From Bradyrhizobium sp. dw_78 (GTDB taxonomy: Bacteria; Pseudomonadota; Alphaproteobacteria; Rhizobiales; Xanthobacteraceae): DNA of 64,000 bases. The notes beneath the pieces are model-generated. The model saw only the letters and a list, made by a program, of their open reading frames with translations. It was not told the origin of the DNA and searched no databases. This document shows positions 1-8,465 of this stretch, in pieces. Where the stretch lies: NCBI RefSeq assembly GCF_018449525.1, contig NZ_JAAVUS010000009.1, forward strand, positions 296,489 through 360,488, read 5' to 3'. Every line of letters begins with the position of its first letter. The stretch's first letter is position 1. Made by a program: the position numbers and the translations under genes.

Positions 1-368
1 GCGGAGAAATCGGCAACCGAAAAGGACGGCGCGGATGCAGGCAGCGACGCGGTGCCGGTCGCGCAAAGCTCGCCGCGGCTTTCGACCTCGATCGTGAGCA
101 CGCCGCCGCTTTCGCGGCCGGTCACCTCGGCGATCTCGCCGTCATAGACCGGCTTGACGAAACGCGCCTCGATCAGGCCCCGCTCCAGGAAGTCGCGGCC
201 CCATTTCCGGACCGGCTGGTGCAGCATATAGGCCATCACGTCGACGCCCGGTACTAGCCCGCCGCTGAAGCCGAACCGCCGCGCCACGGTGTCGTCGTGG
301 ATCTTGTTTTCCGATTGCTTTGAGGTGTTGTAGGCCGACACCCGGTAGGCTTCGAGTTGACTGGTCAC
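1..368 (-). CDS. Hotdog-fold (MaoC-like) protein, 3' end cut by the window
   Basis: This reading frame starts at a GTG (368-366) and runs off the left edge, giving about 122 residues. The N-terminus reads MTSQLEAYRVSAYNTSKQSE and is followed by a GLVPGVDVMAYM stretch, which resembles the helix segment of MaoC/hotdog acyl-CoA binding proteins. A later segment (RFVKPVYDGEIAEVTG) fits the beta strand of such folds that follows a 'V.PV..GD' pattern. It is transcribed away from the YaiI gene, so the interval 369-503 would hold both promoters. Family assignment is by eye only; substrate is unknown. No ATG alternative gives a longer protein. Confidence 0.55.
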   Translation of the reverse strand, partial: MTSQLEAYRVSAYNTSKQSENKIHDDTVARRFGFSGGLVPGVDVMAYMLHQPVRKWGRDFLERGLIEARFVKPVYDGEIAEVTGRESGGVLTIEVESRGELCATGTASLPASAPSFSVADFS

Positions 369-503
369 GCCTGTTTCCCTGCTTTCGAAGGTCCCCGCGA
401 GGATCGTACGCAAAGCAGTCGCGCTGGCAAGCATGTTCCTGCGAGTGGGGCTTTTTGGGGTGTTTTCCTCGCATTTCGGCGTGGCATGGAGTACCACGCG
501 CCG

Positions 504-992
504 ATGATGCCAAGTCCGAACACCCCCCGGATCTATATCGATGCCGACGCCTGCCCGGTCAAAGACGAGATCTATCGCGTCGCGCTGCGGCACGGCCTGC
601 CGGTCAGCGTGGTCGCGGGCCAGTTCATCCGGGTGCCGCAGGATCCGTTGATCGAGCGCATCGCGGCCGGTTCCGGGATGGACGCCGCCGATGATTGGAT
701 TGCGGAACGCGCCGGAAAGGGCGATATCGTCATTACCTCCGATATCCCGCTGGCGAGCCGTTGCGTGAAGGCTGGCTGCGAGGTGATCGCGCCGGACGGC
801 AAACCATTTACGGAACAATCGATCGGCATGACTTTGGCGGTGCGCAATCTGATGACCGATCTGCGTTCGTCGGGAGAAGTCACCGGCGGTCCGAAGTCAT
901 ACACCTCACGCGACCGCTCGGCATTCCTGTCGGCGCTCGATCAAACCATTCGCCGCATCCAGCGCCAGCGCGCCGAGCAGAAACAAGGTTAA
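504..992 (+). CDS. YaiI/YqxD family protein (UPF0178, DUF188)
   Basis: A 162-residue protein, the usual size for this family (about 150). The N-terminal signature YIDADACPVKDE (residues 11-22) and the later ITSDIPLA with Asp80 are the conserved acidic motifs of DUF188, a PIN-like fold whose cellular role is not established. ATG504 is preferred because a GGAG lies about 12 bases upstream; ATG486 in frame would add six residues. The frame is open further upstream but that part has no family resemblance. It is followed after 3 bases by the ABC-F gene on the same strand, so the two are probably cotranscribed. Confidence 0.85.
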   Translation: MMPSPNTPRIYIDADACPVKDEIYRVALRHGLPVSVVAGQFIRVPQDPLIERIAAGSGMDAADDWIAERAGKGDIVITSDIPLASRCVKAGCEVIAPDGKPFTEQSIGMTLAVRNLMTDLRSSGEVTGGPKSYTSRDRSAFLSALDQTIRRIQRQRAEQKQG

Positions 993-995
993 ACG

Positions 996-2807
996 ATGGC
1001 GCCTCCGCTGATCCAATTGAAAGACATCAGGCTGACATTCGGCGGCACGCCGCTATTGTCGGGCGTTGAACTGTCGGTGTCGCCGGGCGAGCGCGTCTGC
1101 CTGATCGGCCGCAACGGCTCGGGCAAATCGACGCTGCTGAAGATCGCGGCGGGGCTGGTCGAACCCGATGGCGGCACCCGTTTCGTACAGCCCGGCGCGA
1201 CCGTGCGCTATCTGCCGCAGGAGCCGGACTTCACCGGCTTTGCGACCACGCTGGCCTATGTCGAAGCCGGCCTCGCGCCGGGCGACGACCACTACCAGGC
1301 GCGCTATCTGGTGGAGCAGCTCGGCCTGAGCGGCGATGAAGATCCCGCGCATGTATCGGGCGGCGAAGCCCGCCGCGCGGCGCTGGCGCGGGTGCTGGCG
1401 CCCGAGCCGGATATCCTGTTGCTGGACGAGCCGACCAACCATCTCGATCTAGCCACCATCGAATGGCTGGAAAACGAACTCGACGGCCGCCGTAGCGCGC
1501 TGGTTCTGATCAGCCATGACCGCCGCTTCCTGACCAATCTGTCGCGCGCGACCGCCTGGCTCGACCGCGGCCAGATCCGGCAGATCGACCGCGGCTTTGC
1601 CGCCTTCGAGGCCTGGCGCGACGAGGTGCTGGCGGAGGAAGAACGCAACCAGCACAAGCTGGACCGCAAGATCGTGAATGAGGAGCACTGGCTGCGCTAC
1701 GGCGTTTCCGGCCGCCGCAAGCGCAATGTCAAGCGGCTCGGCAATCTTCACGCGCTGCGCGACCAGCGGCGGGATTATCGCGGCGCCGCCGGCAACGCCA
1801 ATCTCAACGCGGCAGAAGCGGAAAAATCCGGCCGGCTGGTGATCGAGGCCAAGAACATCAGCAAGGCTTACGGCGAACGCAGGATCGTCGACGACTTCTC
1901 GATCCGGGTCCAGCGCGGCGACCGCATCGGTATCGTCGGGCCGAACGGCGCCGGCAAGACCACGCTGGTCAATCTCCTGACCGGCGCCGACGCGCCCGAC
2001 AGCGGCATGATCAGGTTGGGCGCCAATATCGAGATGGCGACGCTCGACCAGCACCGCGAAAGCCTCGATCCCAAATCGACGCTGGCGGAAGCCCTGACCG
2101 GCGGGCGCGGCGATCACGTCATGGTCGGCGGCAAGCCGAAGCACGTCGTCAGCTATATGAAGGACTTCCTGTTCGCGCAGGAGCAGATGCGCACGCCGCT
2201 CGAAGTGCTGTCCGGCGGCGAGCGCGGCCGGCTGATGCTGGCGCGCGCGCTGGCGAAACCTTCGAATTTTCTGGTGCTGGACGAACCGACCAACGACCTC
2301 GACCTCGAAACCCTCGACGTGCTCGAGGACATGCTCGGCGATTACGAGGGCACCGTGATCCTGATCAGCCACGACCGCGACTTCCTCGACCGCGTCGTGA
2401 CCTCGGTGATCGTGCCCGAAGGCAACGGCCGCTGGATCGAATATGCCGGCGGCTATACCGACATGCTGGCGCAGCGCCGCGCCGACCTGAAGCGCGAGGC
2501 GATCAAGGCGTCCGCCGACCCCGAGGGGAAGGAAGCAAAGGCCGCGAAGGCCTCCACGGCGCCGAAGCGCCGGCTCAATTTCAGCGAAAAGCACGCGCTC
2601 GAAACGCTGCCGAAGACGATCGCCAAATTACAGGCGGATATCGCAAAATATCAACGCATTCTCGACGATCCCGATCTCTACCGGAAAGACCGCAAGAGGT
2701 TCGACGAAATCTCCATTGCCATCGCGGCCGCGCAGAAAGAACTGGTCGCGGCCGAAGACCGATGGCTGGAGCTTGAAGTGCTGCGCGAAGAGATCGAGCA
2801 GGCCTGA
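996..2807 (+). CDS. uup: ABC-F family ATPase, Uup-like
   Basis: A 603-residue cytosolic protein with two ABC ATPase domains and no membrane segments. Walker A motifs are GRNGSGKS (38-45) and GPNGAGKT (315-322); signature motifs VSGGE (120-124) and LSGGE (405-409); Walker B motifs include LLLDEPTNHLD (141-151). The C-terminal 75 residues are Lys/Glu-rich and look like the coiled-coil domain that marks Uup rather than EttA. ABC-F proteins act on ribosomes or, for Uup, have been linked to replication/transposon-excision phenotypes; which applies here is inference. The ATG lies 3 bases after the DUF188 stop, indicating translational proximity. Confidence 0.9.
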   Translation: MAPPLIQLKDIRLTFGGTPLLSGVELSVSPGERVCLIGRNGSGKSTLLKIAAGLVEPDGGTRFVQPGATVRYLPQEPDFTGFATTLAYVEAGLAPGDDHYQARYLVEQLGLSGDEDPAHVSGGEARRAALARVLAPEPDILLLDEPTNHLDLATIEWLENELDGRRSALVLISHDRRFLTNLSRATAWLDRGQIRQIDRGFAAFEAWRDEVLAEEERNQHKLDRKIVNEEHWLRYGVSGRRKRNVKRLGNLHALRDQRRDYRGAAGNANLNAAEAEKSGRLVIEAKNISKAYGERRIVDDFSIRVQRGDRIGIVGPNGAGKTTLVNLLTGADAPDSGMIRLGANIEMATLDQHRESLDPKSTLAEALTGGRGDHVMVGGKPKHVVSYMKDFLFAQEQMRTPLEVLSGGERGRLMLARALAKPSNFLVLDEPTNDLDLETLDVLEDMLGDYEGTVILISHDRDFLDRVVTSVIVPEGNGRWIEYAGGYTDMLAQRRADLKREAIKASADPEGKEAKAAKASTAPKRRLNFSEKHALETLPKTIAKLQADIAKYQRILDDPDLYRKDRKRFDEISIAIAAAQKELVAAEDRWLELEVLREEIEQA

Positions 2808-2872
2808 TGGATTGCTTCGCGGAGCCTGTCATCGGGCGCGCATTCGCGCGACCCGTTGGCTCGCAATGGCGG
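2808..2872. repeat. Degenerate intergenic palindromic repeat remnant
   Basis: The spacer between the convergent ABC-F and flavoprotein genes reads GGATTGCTTCG ... GTTGGCTCGCAATGGCGG. The same words (GACTGCTTCG ... GTTGGCTCGCAGTGACGGC) form the right half of the perfect inverted repeat at 26710-26813. Only one arm is recognisable here, so it is a decayed copy that slightly enters the flavoprotein 3' region. Confidence 0.45.
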
Positions 2873-4117
2873 CTATTCCGATGACCCGGCTTCTTTAAGC
2901 CATCTCAGCGCGCCCCTGCCCGCCGCCGCGCCGGTCGCGAATGAGGCCTGCAACAGATAGCCGCCGGTCGGGGCCTCCCAATCGAGCATTTCGCCGGCAG
3001 CGAAGACGCCCGGCAGGCGGCGGATCATGAAATCGGCGTCGAGTTCATCGAACGATAGTCCGCCGGCGGTCGAAATCGCGCGCGCGATCGGCGCGACGCG
3101 GTTCAACCGTATCGGGATCGCATTGATCCATGGCGCGAGATCCGCCGGCGATAGCGACGATAGCGATACGCCCGATGTTTTCGCGGCCTCCTGCAACAAG
3201 CCAATCGCGACCGGCGGCAGATTTACGGCCTTGCGCAGGAAATTGGAAAAGGATTGCTTGCCTTTTGGCGCTAACAGCCGCGCGATCAGATCGCCTGTCT
3301 CCAGATCGGGACGCAGTGCGACATAGGCCGTCACCTGCCCTTCACCAAGGATAGCCTCGCGCAATTCGGACGACAAGGCGTAGATTGCGCCGCCTTCGAT
3401 CCCGGCGCGCGTGACAACGGCTTCGCCGCGCACGGTCCGCGCGCCAAACGACAAGGCGATGCCCTTCAGGGGCTGGCCTGCAAAGCGGTCGCGGAAAATA
3501 TCGGACCAGGCGACGGTGAAGCCACAATTGGCAGGCCGCAGCGGCGACAATGTCAGGCCTTTTGCGGCGAGCGTTTTCACCCACGCCCCGTCCGATCCGA
3601 GCCGCGGCCAGCTTGCGCCGCCGAGCGCGAGCACCGTTGCGCGCGCAGCGACACTGCGTCTGCCATCTGGCGTTTCGAACCAAAGATCGCCGCGATCATC
3701 CCAGCCCATCCAGCGATGGCGGAGCGTGAACCGAACGCCCCTCGAGTCCAGTCGTCGCAACCAGGCGCGCAGCAAGGGCGAGGCCTTGAACGCCTGCGGA
3801 AAGACTCTGCCGCTGGAGCCGACGAAAGTGGCCTGCCCCAGCGCCTCGCTCCATTCACGCAAGGCGCTGGGCGGAAAGGCCTCGATGGCGGATTTAAGGT
3901 GCGGCATCGCCTTGCCGTAGCGCGCAAGAAATTGAGGCCATGCCTCGCTATGCGTCAGATTGAGCCCGCCGCGGCCGGCCATCAGCAACTTGCGGCCCGC
4001 GGACGGCATCGCGTCGTAAACAATGACGCCGGCGCCACCATTCGCCAACACCTCAGCCGCCATCAGCCCGGCTGGGCCGGCGCCGATGACGGCGACGTCG
4101 TTTGCAATCGGAAACAT
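2873..4117 (-). CDS. NAD(P)/FAD-dependent oxidoreductase, TIGR03862/HI0933-like flavoprotein
   Basis: A 414-residue protein starting MFPIANDVAVIGAGPAG, with the dinucleotide-binding GAGPAG at residues 12-17. The segment AGRKLLMAGRGGLNLTHSE is the typical second motif of the HI0933/BaiN-like flavoproteins, and the C-terminal GVFAAGEMLDWEAPTGGY is the FAD-closing motif. Members are uncharacterised flavoenzymes with no agreed substrate. It is convergent with the ABC-F gene and separated from the next minus-strand gene by a palindromic repeat, so it is probably the last gene of a unit or independently transcribed. Confidence 0.85.
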   Translation of the reverse strand: MFPIANDVAVIGAGPAGLMAAEVLANGGAGVIVYDAMPSAGRKLLMAGRGGLNLTHSEAWPQFLARYGKAMPHLKSAIEAFPPSALREWSEALGQATFVGSSGRVFPQAFKASPLLRAWLRRLDSRGVRFTLRHRWMGWDDRGDLWFETPDGRRSVAARATVLALGGASWPRLGSDGAWVKTLAAKGLTLSPLRPANCGFTVAWSDIFRDRFAGQPLKGIALSFGARTVRGEAVVTRAGIEGGAIYALSSELREAILGEGQVTAYVALRPDLETGDLIARLLAPKGKQSFSNFLRKAVNLPPVAIGLLQEAAKTSGVSLSSLSPADLAPWINAIPIRLNRVAPIARAISTAGGLSFDELDADFMIRRLPGVFAAGEMLDWEAPTGGYLLQASFATGAAAGRGALRWLKEAGSSE

Positions 4118-4142
4118 CGTGTGAGTTTAAACCACAGTGGGC

Positions 4143-4235
4143 GTCATTCCGGGACACGCGTCTTCGCGTGGACCCGGAATCTCGAGGTTGTTACGAGAGA
4201 TTCCGGGTTCGCGCTGACGCGCACCCCGGAATGAC
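4143..4235. repeat. Intergenic palindromic repeat, GTCATTCCGGG family
   Basis: A 93-bp element bounded by GTCATTCCGGG (4143-4153) and CCCCGGAATGAC (4224-4235), with inner inverted words GGACCCGGAATCTC and GAGATTCCGGGTT. The same terminal words bound the elements at 10783, 26889, 38435 and 39330. It sits between two minus-strand genes. Confidence 0.85.
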
Positions 4236-4240
4236 AGACG

Positions 4241-5158
4241 TCAAAGCTTCATCCCCATCCGCGCCGCGGCCTGCTCGACATATTTCTGGGTCTGGTGGAA
4301 CGCGCCATCCAGCGTCTTCGCCTTCGACATCTCGCCTATTTCGGCGAAATGCGCGGCGACCGCATCGGGCGTCCATTCGGACTCCGGCAGGTTGATGCCT
4401 TCGCTTTCCAGGATCCTGATCACGGTGAATGAACCCGCGCCCGCTCCCATGATGGTCTTGGTCGGCGCATCCTCGCTGAGCAGATATTCGACCGCCGGGG
4501 TGATCGCCTCCGGCTTCATCAGTGCGAGCACCTGCGGCTGCAGCAACTCTTCGGTCATCCGCGTCGCCGCGGTCGGCGCGATGGCGTTGACCCGGATGTC
4601 GTTCTTGCGTCCCTCTTCCGCCAGCACGTTCATCAAGCCGACCATGCCGGCTTTCGCCGCGCCGTAATTGGCCTGTCCGAAATTGCCGTAGAGCCCCGAC
4701 GATGAGCTGGTGACGACGATGCGGCCGTAATTGCGCGCGCGCATGCCGTCCCAAACCGCCTTACAGCAATAGAAAGTGCCGACGAGATGCACATCGATCA
4801 CTTTCGCAAAATCGGCGATTTCCATTTTGCCGAATGACTTGTCGCGCAGGATTCCGGCATTGGCGCAGAGCAGATCGACGCTGCCCCATTCCTTGGTGGC
4901 GCGATCCACCATCGCCTGGACCTGCTCGAAATTCGAGACGTCGGCGCCGTCGGCCATCGCCACGCCGCCAGCTTTACGGATTTCCTCGACCACGGAGTCC
5001 GCCGGGCTCAATGAACCGCCGGTGCCGTCGCGGGCGCCGCCGAAATCATTGACCACGACTTTCGCGCCCCGGCGCGCCAGCCCCAAAGCGTGCGCGCGTC
5101 CAAGACCATTGCCCGCGCCGGTAACGATGGCGACGCGTCCGTCAAATCTGATTGTCAT
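4241..5158 (-). CDS. SDR family dehydrogenase of the MFE-2 (3R-hydroxyacyl-CoA dehydrogenase) type
   Basis: A 305-residue short-chain dehydrogenase. The cofactor motif TGAGNGLG is at residues 13-20, NAG at 100-102, and the catalytic Ser near 151-154 is followed by Tyr165-x-x-x-Lys169. The segments VVVNDFGGARDGTGGS and SGLYGNFGQANYGAAK closely match the dehydrogenase part of peroxisomal multifunctional enzyme 2 (17beta-HSD4). A 50-residue C-terminal extension follows the core. The start at 5158 gives a canonical N-terminus; an in-frame extension to 5218 runs through repeat sequence and is unlikely. A MaoC hydratase gene lies just upstream, the other half of an MFE-2 activity, so oxidation of 3-hydroxyacyl-CoA is the likely reaction. 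Confidence 0.85.
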   Translation of the reverse strand: MTIRFDGRVAIVTGAGNGLGRAHALGLARRGAKVVVNDFGGARDGTGGSLSPADSVVEEIRKAGGVAMADGADVSNFEQVQAMVDRATKEWGSVDLLCANAGILRDKSFGKMEIADFAKVIDVHLVGTFYCCKAVWDGMRARNYGRIVVTSSSSGLYGNFGQANYGAAKAGMVGLMNVLAEEGRKNDIRVNAIAPTAATRMTEELLQPQVLALMKPEAITPAVEYLLSEDAPTKTIMGAGAGSFTVIRILESEGINLPESEWTPDAVAAHFAEIGEMSKAKTLDGAFHQTQKYVEQAAARMGMKL

Positions 5159-5191
5159 GCGTGAAATTCCCGGATTTCCAGTTTTCTCGTC

Positions 5192-5275
5192 ATGCCCGGG
5201 CTCGACCCGGGCATCCATTCAACAAAATCAGATGGTTTTTGATCAGCGATGGATTGCCGGGTCAAGCCAGACAAT
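5192..5275. repeat. Two short palindromic repeats in the SDR-MaoC spacer
   Basis: ATGCCCGGG (5192-5200) and CCCGGGCAT (5206-5214) form a perfect 9-bp hairpin with loop CTCGA. About 17 bases further, GATGGATTGCCGGGTCAAG (5232-5250) and a following GACAATGGCAG look like a second repeat type. The 155-base spacer interrupts an otherwise tight run of genes. Confidence 0.6.
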
Positions 5276-5313
5276 GGCAGTGGGGTAGCCAAGCCCGCCA
5301 GTGAAGAGCTGCA

Positions 5314-5793
5314 TCAGGCGAAATAAATAAGTCCGATCCAGTCCGCCACCAAAGCGGGCTTTTCCTCGCCCTCGATCTCGACGGTGACGCTGGTGCGCGA
5401 TTGCAGTTCGCCCGGCTTGCGCAGCTTCGCTTCCGTCAAGATGAAGCGGCCGCGCACCCGCGAGCCCGCACGTACCGGCGAGATGAAGCGCAGCCTGTCG
5501 AAGCCGTAATTCACGCCCATGGTCGTGCCTTCGATCACCGGCATCACCTCATAGGACATGATGCTCAACAGCGACATCGTCAGGAAGCCATGCGCGATCG
5601 TGGCGCCGAAAGACGTCTCTTTCCTGGCCCGCTCCGGATCGACATGGATGAATTGACGATCCTCGATCACGTCGGCATAGCGGTCGATCCGCGGCTGGTC
5701 GACCAGATGCCATGCCGACACACCGACCTCATGGCCGACCATCGCTTGATACGCCTCCAGCGAGACCGGCGGCTTGTTCCAGACTTCATTCAT
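5314..5793 (-). CDS. MaoC family dehydratase (NodN-like hydratase 2)
   Basis: A 159-residue single-hotdog protein. EDRQFIHVDPERA (about 44-56) is the hydratase-2 active site motif, with Asp45 and His50 in the catalytic positions, and FGATIAHGFLTMSLL is the following conserved helix. It resembles NodN and R-specific enoyl-CoA hydratases. The start is 3 bases beyond the stop of the acyl-CoA synthetase gene, so it is in that operon, and it precedes the MFE-2-type SDR. Together the two would hydrate a 2-enoyl-CoA to the 3R-hydroxy form and oxidise it; the acyl chain is not known. Confidence 0.85.
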   Translation of the reverse strand: MNEVWNKPPVSLEAYQAMVGHEVGVSAWHLVDQPRIDRYADVIEDRQFIHVDPERARKETSFGATIAHGFLTMSLLSIMSYEVMPVIEGTTMGVNYGFDRLRFISPVRAGSRVRGRFILTEAKLRKPGELQSRTSVTVEIEGEEKPALVADWIGLIYFA

Positions 5794-5796
5794 CCG

Positions 5797-7530
5797 TCAG
5801 CCCTCTGATCCCGCGGCCCGCACTTTCTGTAATTCCGGAAAATCCTCCTCGCGGAATTCCTGCCCGCGCAACGAATCGTCGCGATTGTCGTCGTGCTCCA
5901 GACGCCGCAACTGCACCCGCCGGATCTTGCCCGAGATCGTCTTCGGTAATTCGGCCACCAGTTCGATCTTGCGAATGCGCTTGAACGGCGCGAGCCGCGT
6001 ATGCAGGTGCTTGAAGATCGACAGCGCCGTTTCCGGCGAACGCGCGACACCCGACACCAACAGCACATAGGCTTTGGGGGTCGCAAGGCGGATCGGATCC
6101 GGGCTCGGCACGACGGCGGCTTCCGCCACCGATTCATGTTCCAGCAGCACGCTTTCAAGCTCGAACGGGCTGATCCGGTAGTCCGACGATTTGAAAACGT
6201 CGTCGGAGCGGCCGACAAAGGTCAGATAGCCGTCGTCGTCGACAAAGACGACATCGCCGCTGCGATAGACCTTGCCGTCGGCACCGCTCAGCTTTCCGTC
6301 ATCGGCCTGATAGCCCTGCATCAGCCCGGCGGGACGGTCGGCGCCGAGCAGCAGCGTCACTTCGCCCTCCTTGGTCGAATGCCCGTCGCTGTCGGTGATC
6401 TCGACGCGATAACCGGGCAGCGGACGGCCCATCGATCCGACCTTCACCTTCTGGCCCGGCGAGTTACCGGCAAGCGCCGTGGTCTCGGTCTGGCCGTAGC
6501 CGTCGCGGATCGTCAAGCCCCAGGCCGCGCGCACTTGGTCGATCACTTCGGGATTGAGCGGTTCGCCGGCGCCGCACACCTCGCGCAGCGACACCTTGAA
6601 ATCCGAGAGCTTCTCCTGAATGAACAGCCGCCATACCGTCGGCGGCGCGCACAGCGTGGTGACGCCGCAACGACCGATGATGGCGAGCAATCCCTTGGCA
6701 TCGAAGCGCGGCTGATTGACCACGAACACAGTGGCCCCGGCGTTCCAGGGCGCGAACAAGCAGCTCCAGGCGTGCTTGGCCCACCCCGGCGAGGAAATGT
6801 TCAGATGGATGTCGCCGGGCTGCAGGCCAAGCCAGTACATCGTCGACAGCGCACCGATCGGATAGCTGCGCTGGCTGTGCCGCACCAGCTTTGGCTTCGC
6901 CGTGGTGCCCGAGGTGAAATAAAGCAGCATCGGATCATCGGCCTGGGTCGGGCCGTCGGGCGTGAAAGCTTCCGGAAAGGCCGCGGCCTGTTCGAACGGC
7001 AGCCAGCCCTCGTGGACGGACGACGCGCCGACCAGAATGCGAACGAGATTTTCGCCACCGAGGCCTGCGAACTTGGCGACCTGATCCTGCGACGCCACGA
7101 CGATCTTGGCGCGGCCACGGTCGAGCCGGTCGCTCAACTCGCCCGGCGTCAATAGCGTGGTTGCGGGGATCACGACCACGCCGAGTTTCATGCACGCCAG
7201 CATGGTTTCCCAAAGCGGCACGACATTGCCGAGCAACAGCAACAGATGATCGCCGCGTTTCAGTCCCTGCGCACGCAGGAAATTCGCGACCTGATTGGAA
7301 CGGCGCGACAGCGCCGCGAACGACAATCTTGTTTCCCTACTGGCGGCGGCATCGACGATCCACAGCGCCGTGCGATCCCGGCTGTCGGCATTATGCGCCA
7401 ATTCCGCATCGAACCAGTCAAGCGCCCAGTTAAACGGCGCCGGATCGGGCCAGTGAAATCCCCTCACCGCCGTCTCGTAATCGGTGCGATGCTTGAGCAG
7501 GAAAGAGCGCGCCTCCTGAAATGTGGTCAT
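5797..7530 (-). CDS. AMP-dependent acyl-CoA synthetase
   Basis: A 577-residue member of the ANL superfamily. The ATP-binding loop TSGTTAKPK is at residues 206-214, the adenine motif GYGQTETTALAG follows in mid-protein, and the C-terminal domain carries YRISPFELE and a terminal SGKIRR containing the catalytic lysine. ATG7530 is chosen because it lies 4 bases after the mmsB stop and gives a normal N-terminus (MTTFQEARSFLL); the longer frame overlaps mmsB. Being inside a valine/isobutyrate gene set suggests that it activates isobutyrate or another short or branched acid, but the binding pocket was not modelled. Confidence 0.85.
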   Translation of the reverse strand: MTTFQEARSFLLKHRTDYETAVRGFHWPDPAPFNWALDWFDAELAHNADSRDRTALWIVDAAASRETRLSFAALSRRSNQVANFLRAQGLKRGDHLLLLLGNVVPLWETMLACMKLGVVVIPATTLLTPGELSDRLDRGRAKIVVASQDQVAKFAGLGGENLVRILVGASSVHEGWLPFEQAAAFPEAFTPDGPTQADDPMLLYFTSGTTAKPKLVRHSQRSYPIGALSTMYWLGLQPGDIHLNISSPGWAKHAWSCLFAPWNAGATVFVVNQPRFDAKGLLAIIGRCGVTTLCAPPTVWRLFIQEKLSDFKVSLREVCGAGEPLNPEVIDQVRAAWGLTIRDGYGQTETTALAGNSPGQKVKVGSMGRPLPGYRVEITDSDGHSTKEGEVTLLLGADRPAGLMQGYQADDGKLSGADGKVYRSGDVVFVDDDGYLTFVGRSDDVFKSSDYRISPFELESVLLEHESVAEAAVVPSPDPIRLATPKAYVLLVSGVARSPETALSIFKHLHTRLAPFKRIRKIELVAELPKTISGKIRRVQLRRLEHDDNRDDSLRGQEFREEDFPELQKVRAAGSEG

Positions 7531-7534
7531 GGCG

Positions 7535-8425
7535 TCAGCCTTTCGCGGCAAGGCTGCGGACATGGCGGACAACGCCGGAGAAATCGACCCCGCCATTTCC
7601 CGCCATATCGAACGCCTTGTAGATCTCCTGTGCATGCTTGCCGAGCGGCGTCGCGGCGCCGGCTGTAGCAGCCGCGTTCTGCGCCAGCGTCAGGTCCTTG
7701 AGCATCAGCGCCGTCGCGAAGCCGGGCTTGTAGTCGTTGTTGGCGGGCGAGGCCGGCACCGGGCCCGGCACCGGACAATAACTCGTAAGCGACCAGCATT
7801 GTCCCGACGAGGTCGAGGCCACGTCGAACAAGGCCTGATGTGACAATCCCAGCTTCTCGGCCAGCGCAAAGGCCTCGCTGACCGCGATCATGGAAATGCC
7901 CAGGATCATGTTGTTGCAGATCTTGGCCGCCTGCCCCGCGCCGGCGCCGCCGCAATGCACGATCTTCTTGCCCATCTTCTCCAGTATGGGTTTGGCCGCG
8001 GCGAAGGCCTTGTCCTCGCCTCCGCACATGAAAGTCAGCGTCGCCCCCCTGGCGCCGCCGGTGCCGCCGGAAACCGGCGCATCGACCGAGGCGATGCCGT
8101 GTTTGGCCGCCAACGCATGCGCCTGTTTGGCGCTTTCGACATCGATGGTCGAACAATCGATGATCAGCGCGCCTTTGCCCATCGACGAAATGACTTCGTC
8201 CCACACCGACAGCACGTGCTTGCCGGCCGGCAGCATGGTGATGACGACATCCGCGCCCTTGACGGAAGCGACCGCGCTATCGGCGATCGTCGCGCCATCG
8301 CTTTCGGCCTGATTGCGCGAAGCAGCCACCAAGTCGAACGCGACCAGCTTGTGGCCGGCCTTGACCAGATTGGCGGCCATCGGCCCCCCCATATTGCCAA
8401 GGCCGATGAATGCGATGTTTGCCAT
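7535..8425 (-). CDS. mmsB: 3-hydroxyisobutyrate dehydrogenase
   Basis: A 296-residue beta-hydroxyacid dehydrogenase, the normal length for MmsB. The NAD-binding GLGNMG is at residues 8-13, the substrate loop DAPVSGGTGGARGATLTFM follows near residue 115, and GQAAKICNNM contains the catalytic lysine. It oxidises 3-hydroxyisobutyrate to methylmalonate semialdehyde, the substrate of the MmsA encoded 2.4 kb upstream. It lies 40 bases after the hydrolase gene and 4 bases before the acyl-CoA synthetase, so it is in the same operon. Confidence 0.92.
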   Translation of the reverse strand: MANIAFIGLGNMGGPMAANLVKAGHKLVAFDLVAASRNQAESDGATIADSAVASVKGADVVITMLPAGKHVLSVWDEVISSMGKGALIIDCSTIDVESAKQAHALAAKHGIASVDAPVSGGTGGARGATLTFMCGGEDKAFAAAKPILEKMGKKIVHCGGAGAGQAAKICNNMILGISMIAVSEAFALAEKLGLSHQALFDVASTSSGQCWSLTSYCPVPGPVPASPANNDYKPGFATALMLKDLTLAQNAAATAGAATPLGKHAQEIYKAFDMAGNGGVDFSGVVRHVRSLAAKG

Positions 8426-8465
8426 CCTGGTTTCCTCCCGCGTGAAGCGTTGCTGTTTTTATTGG

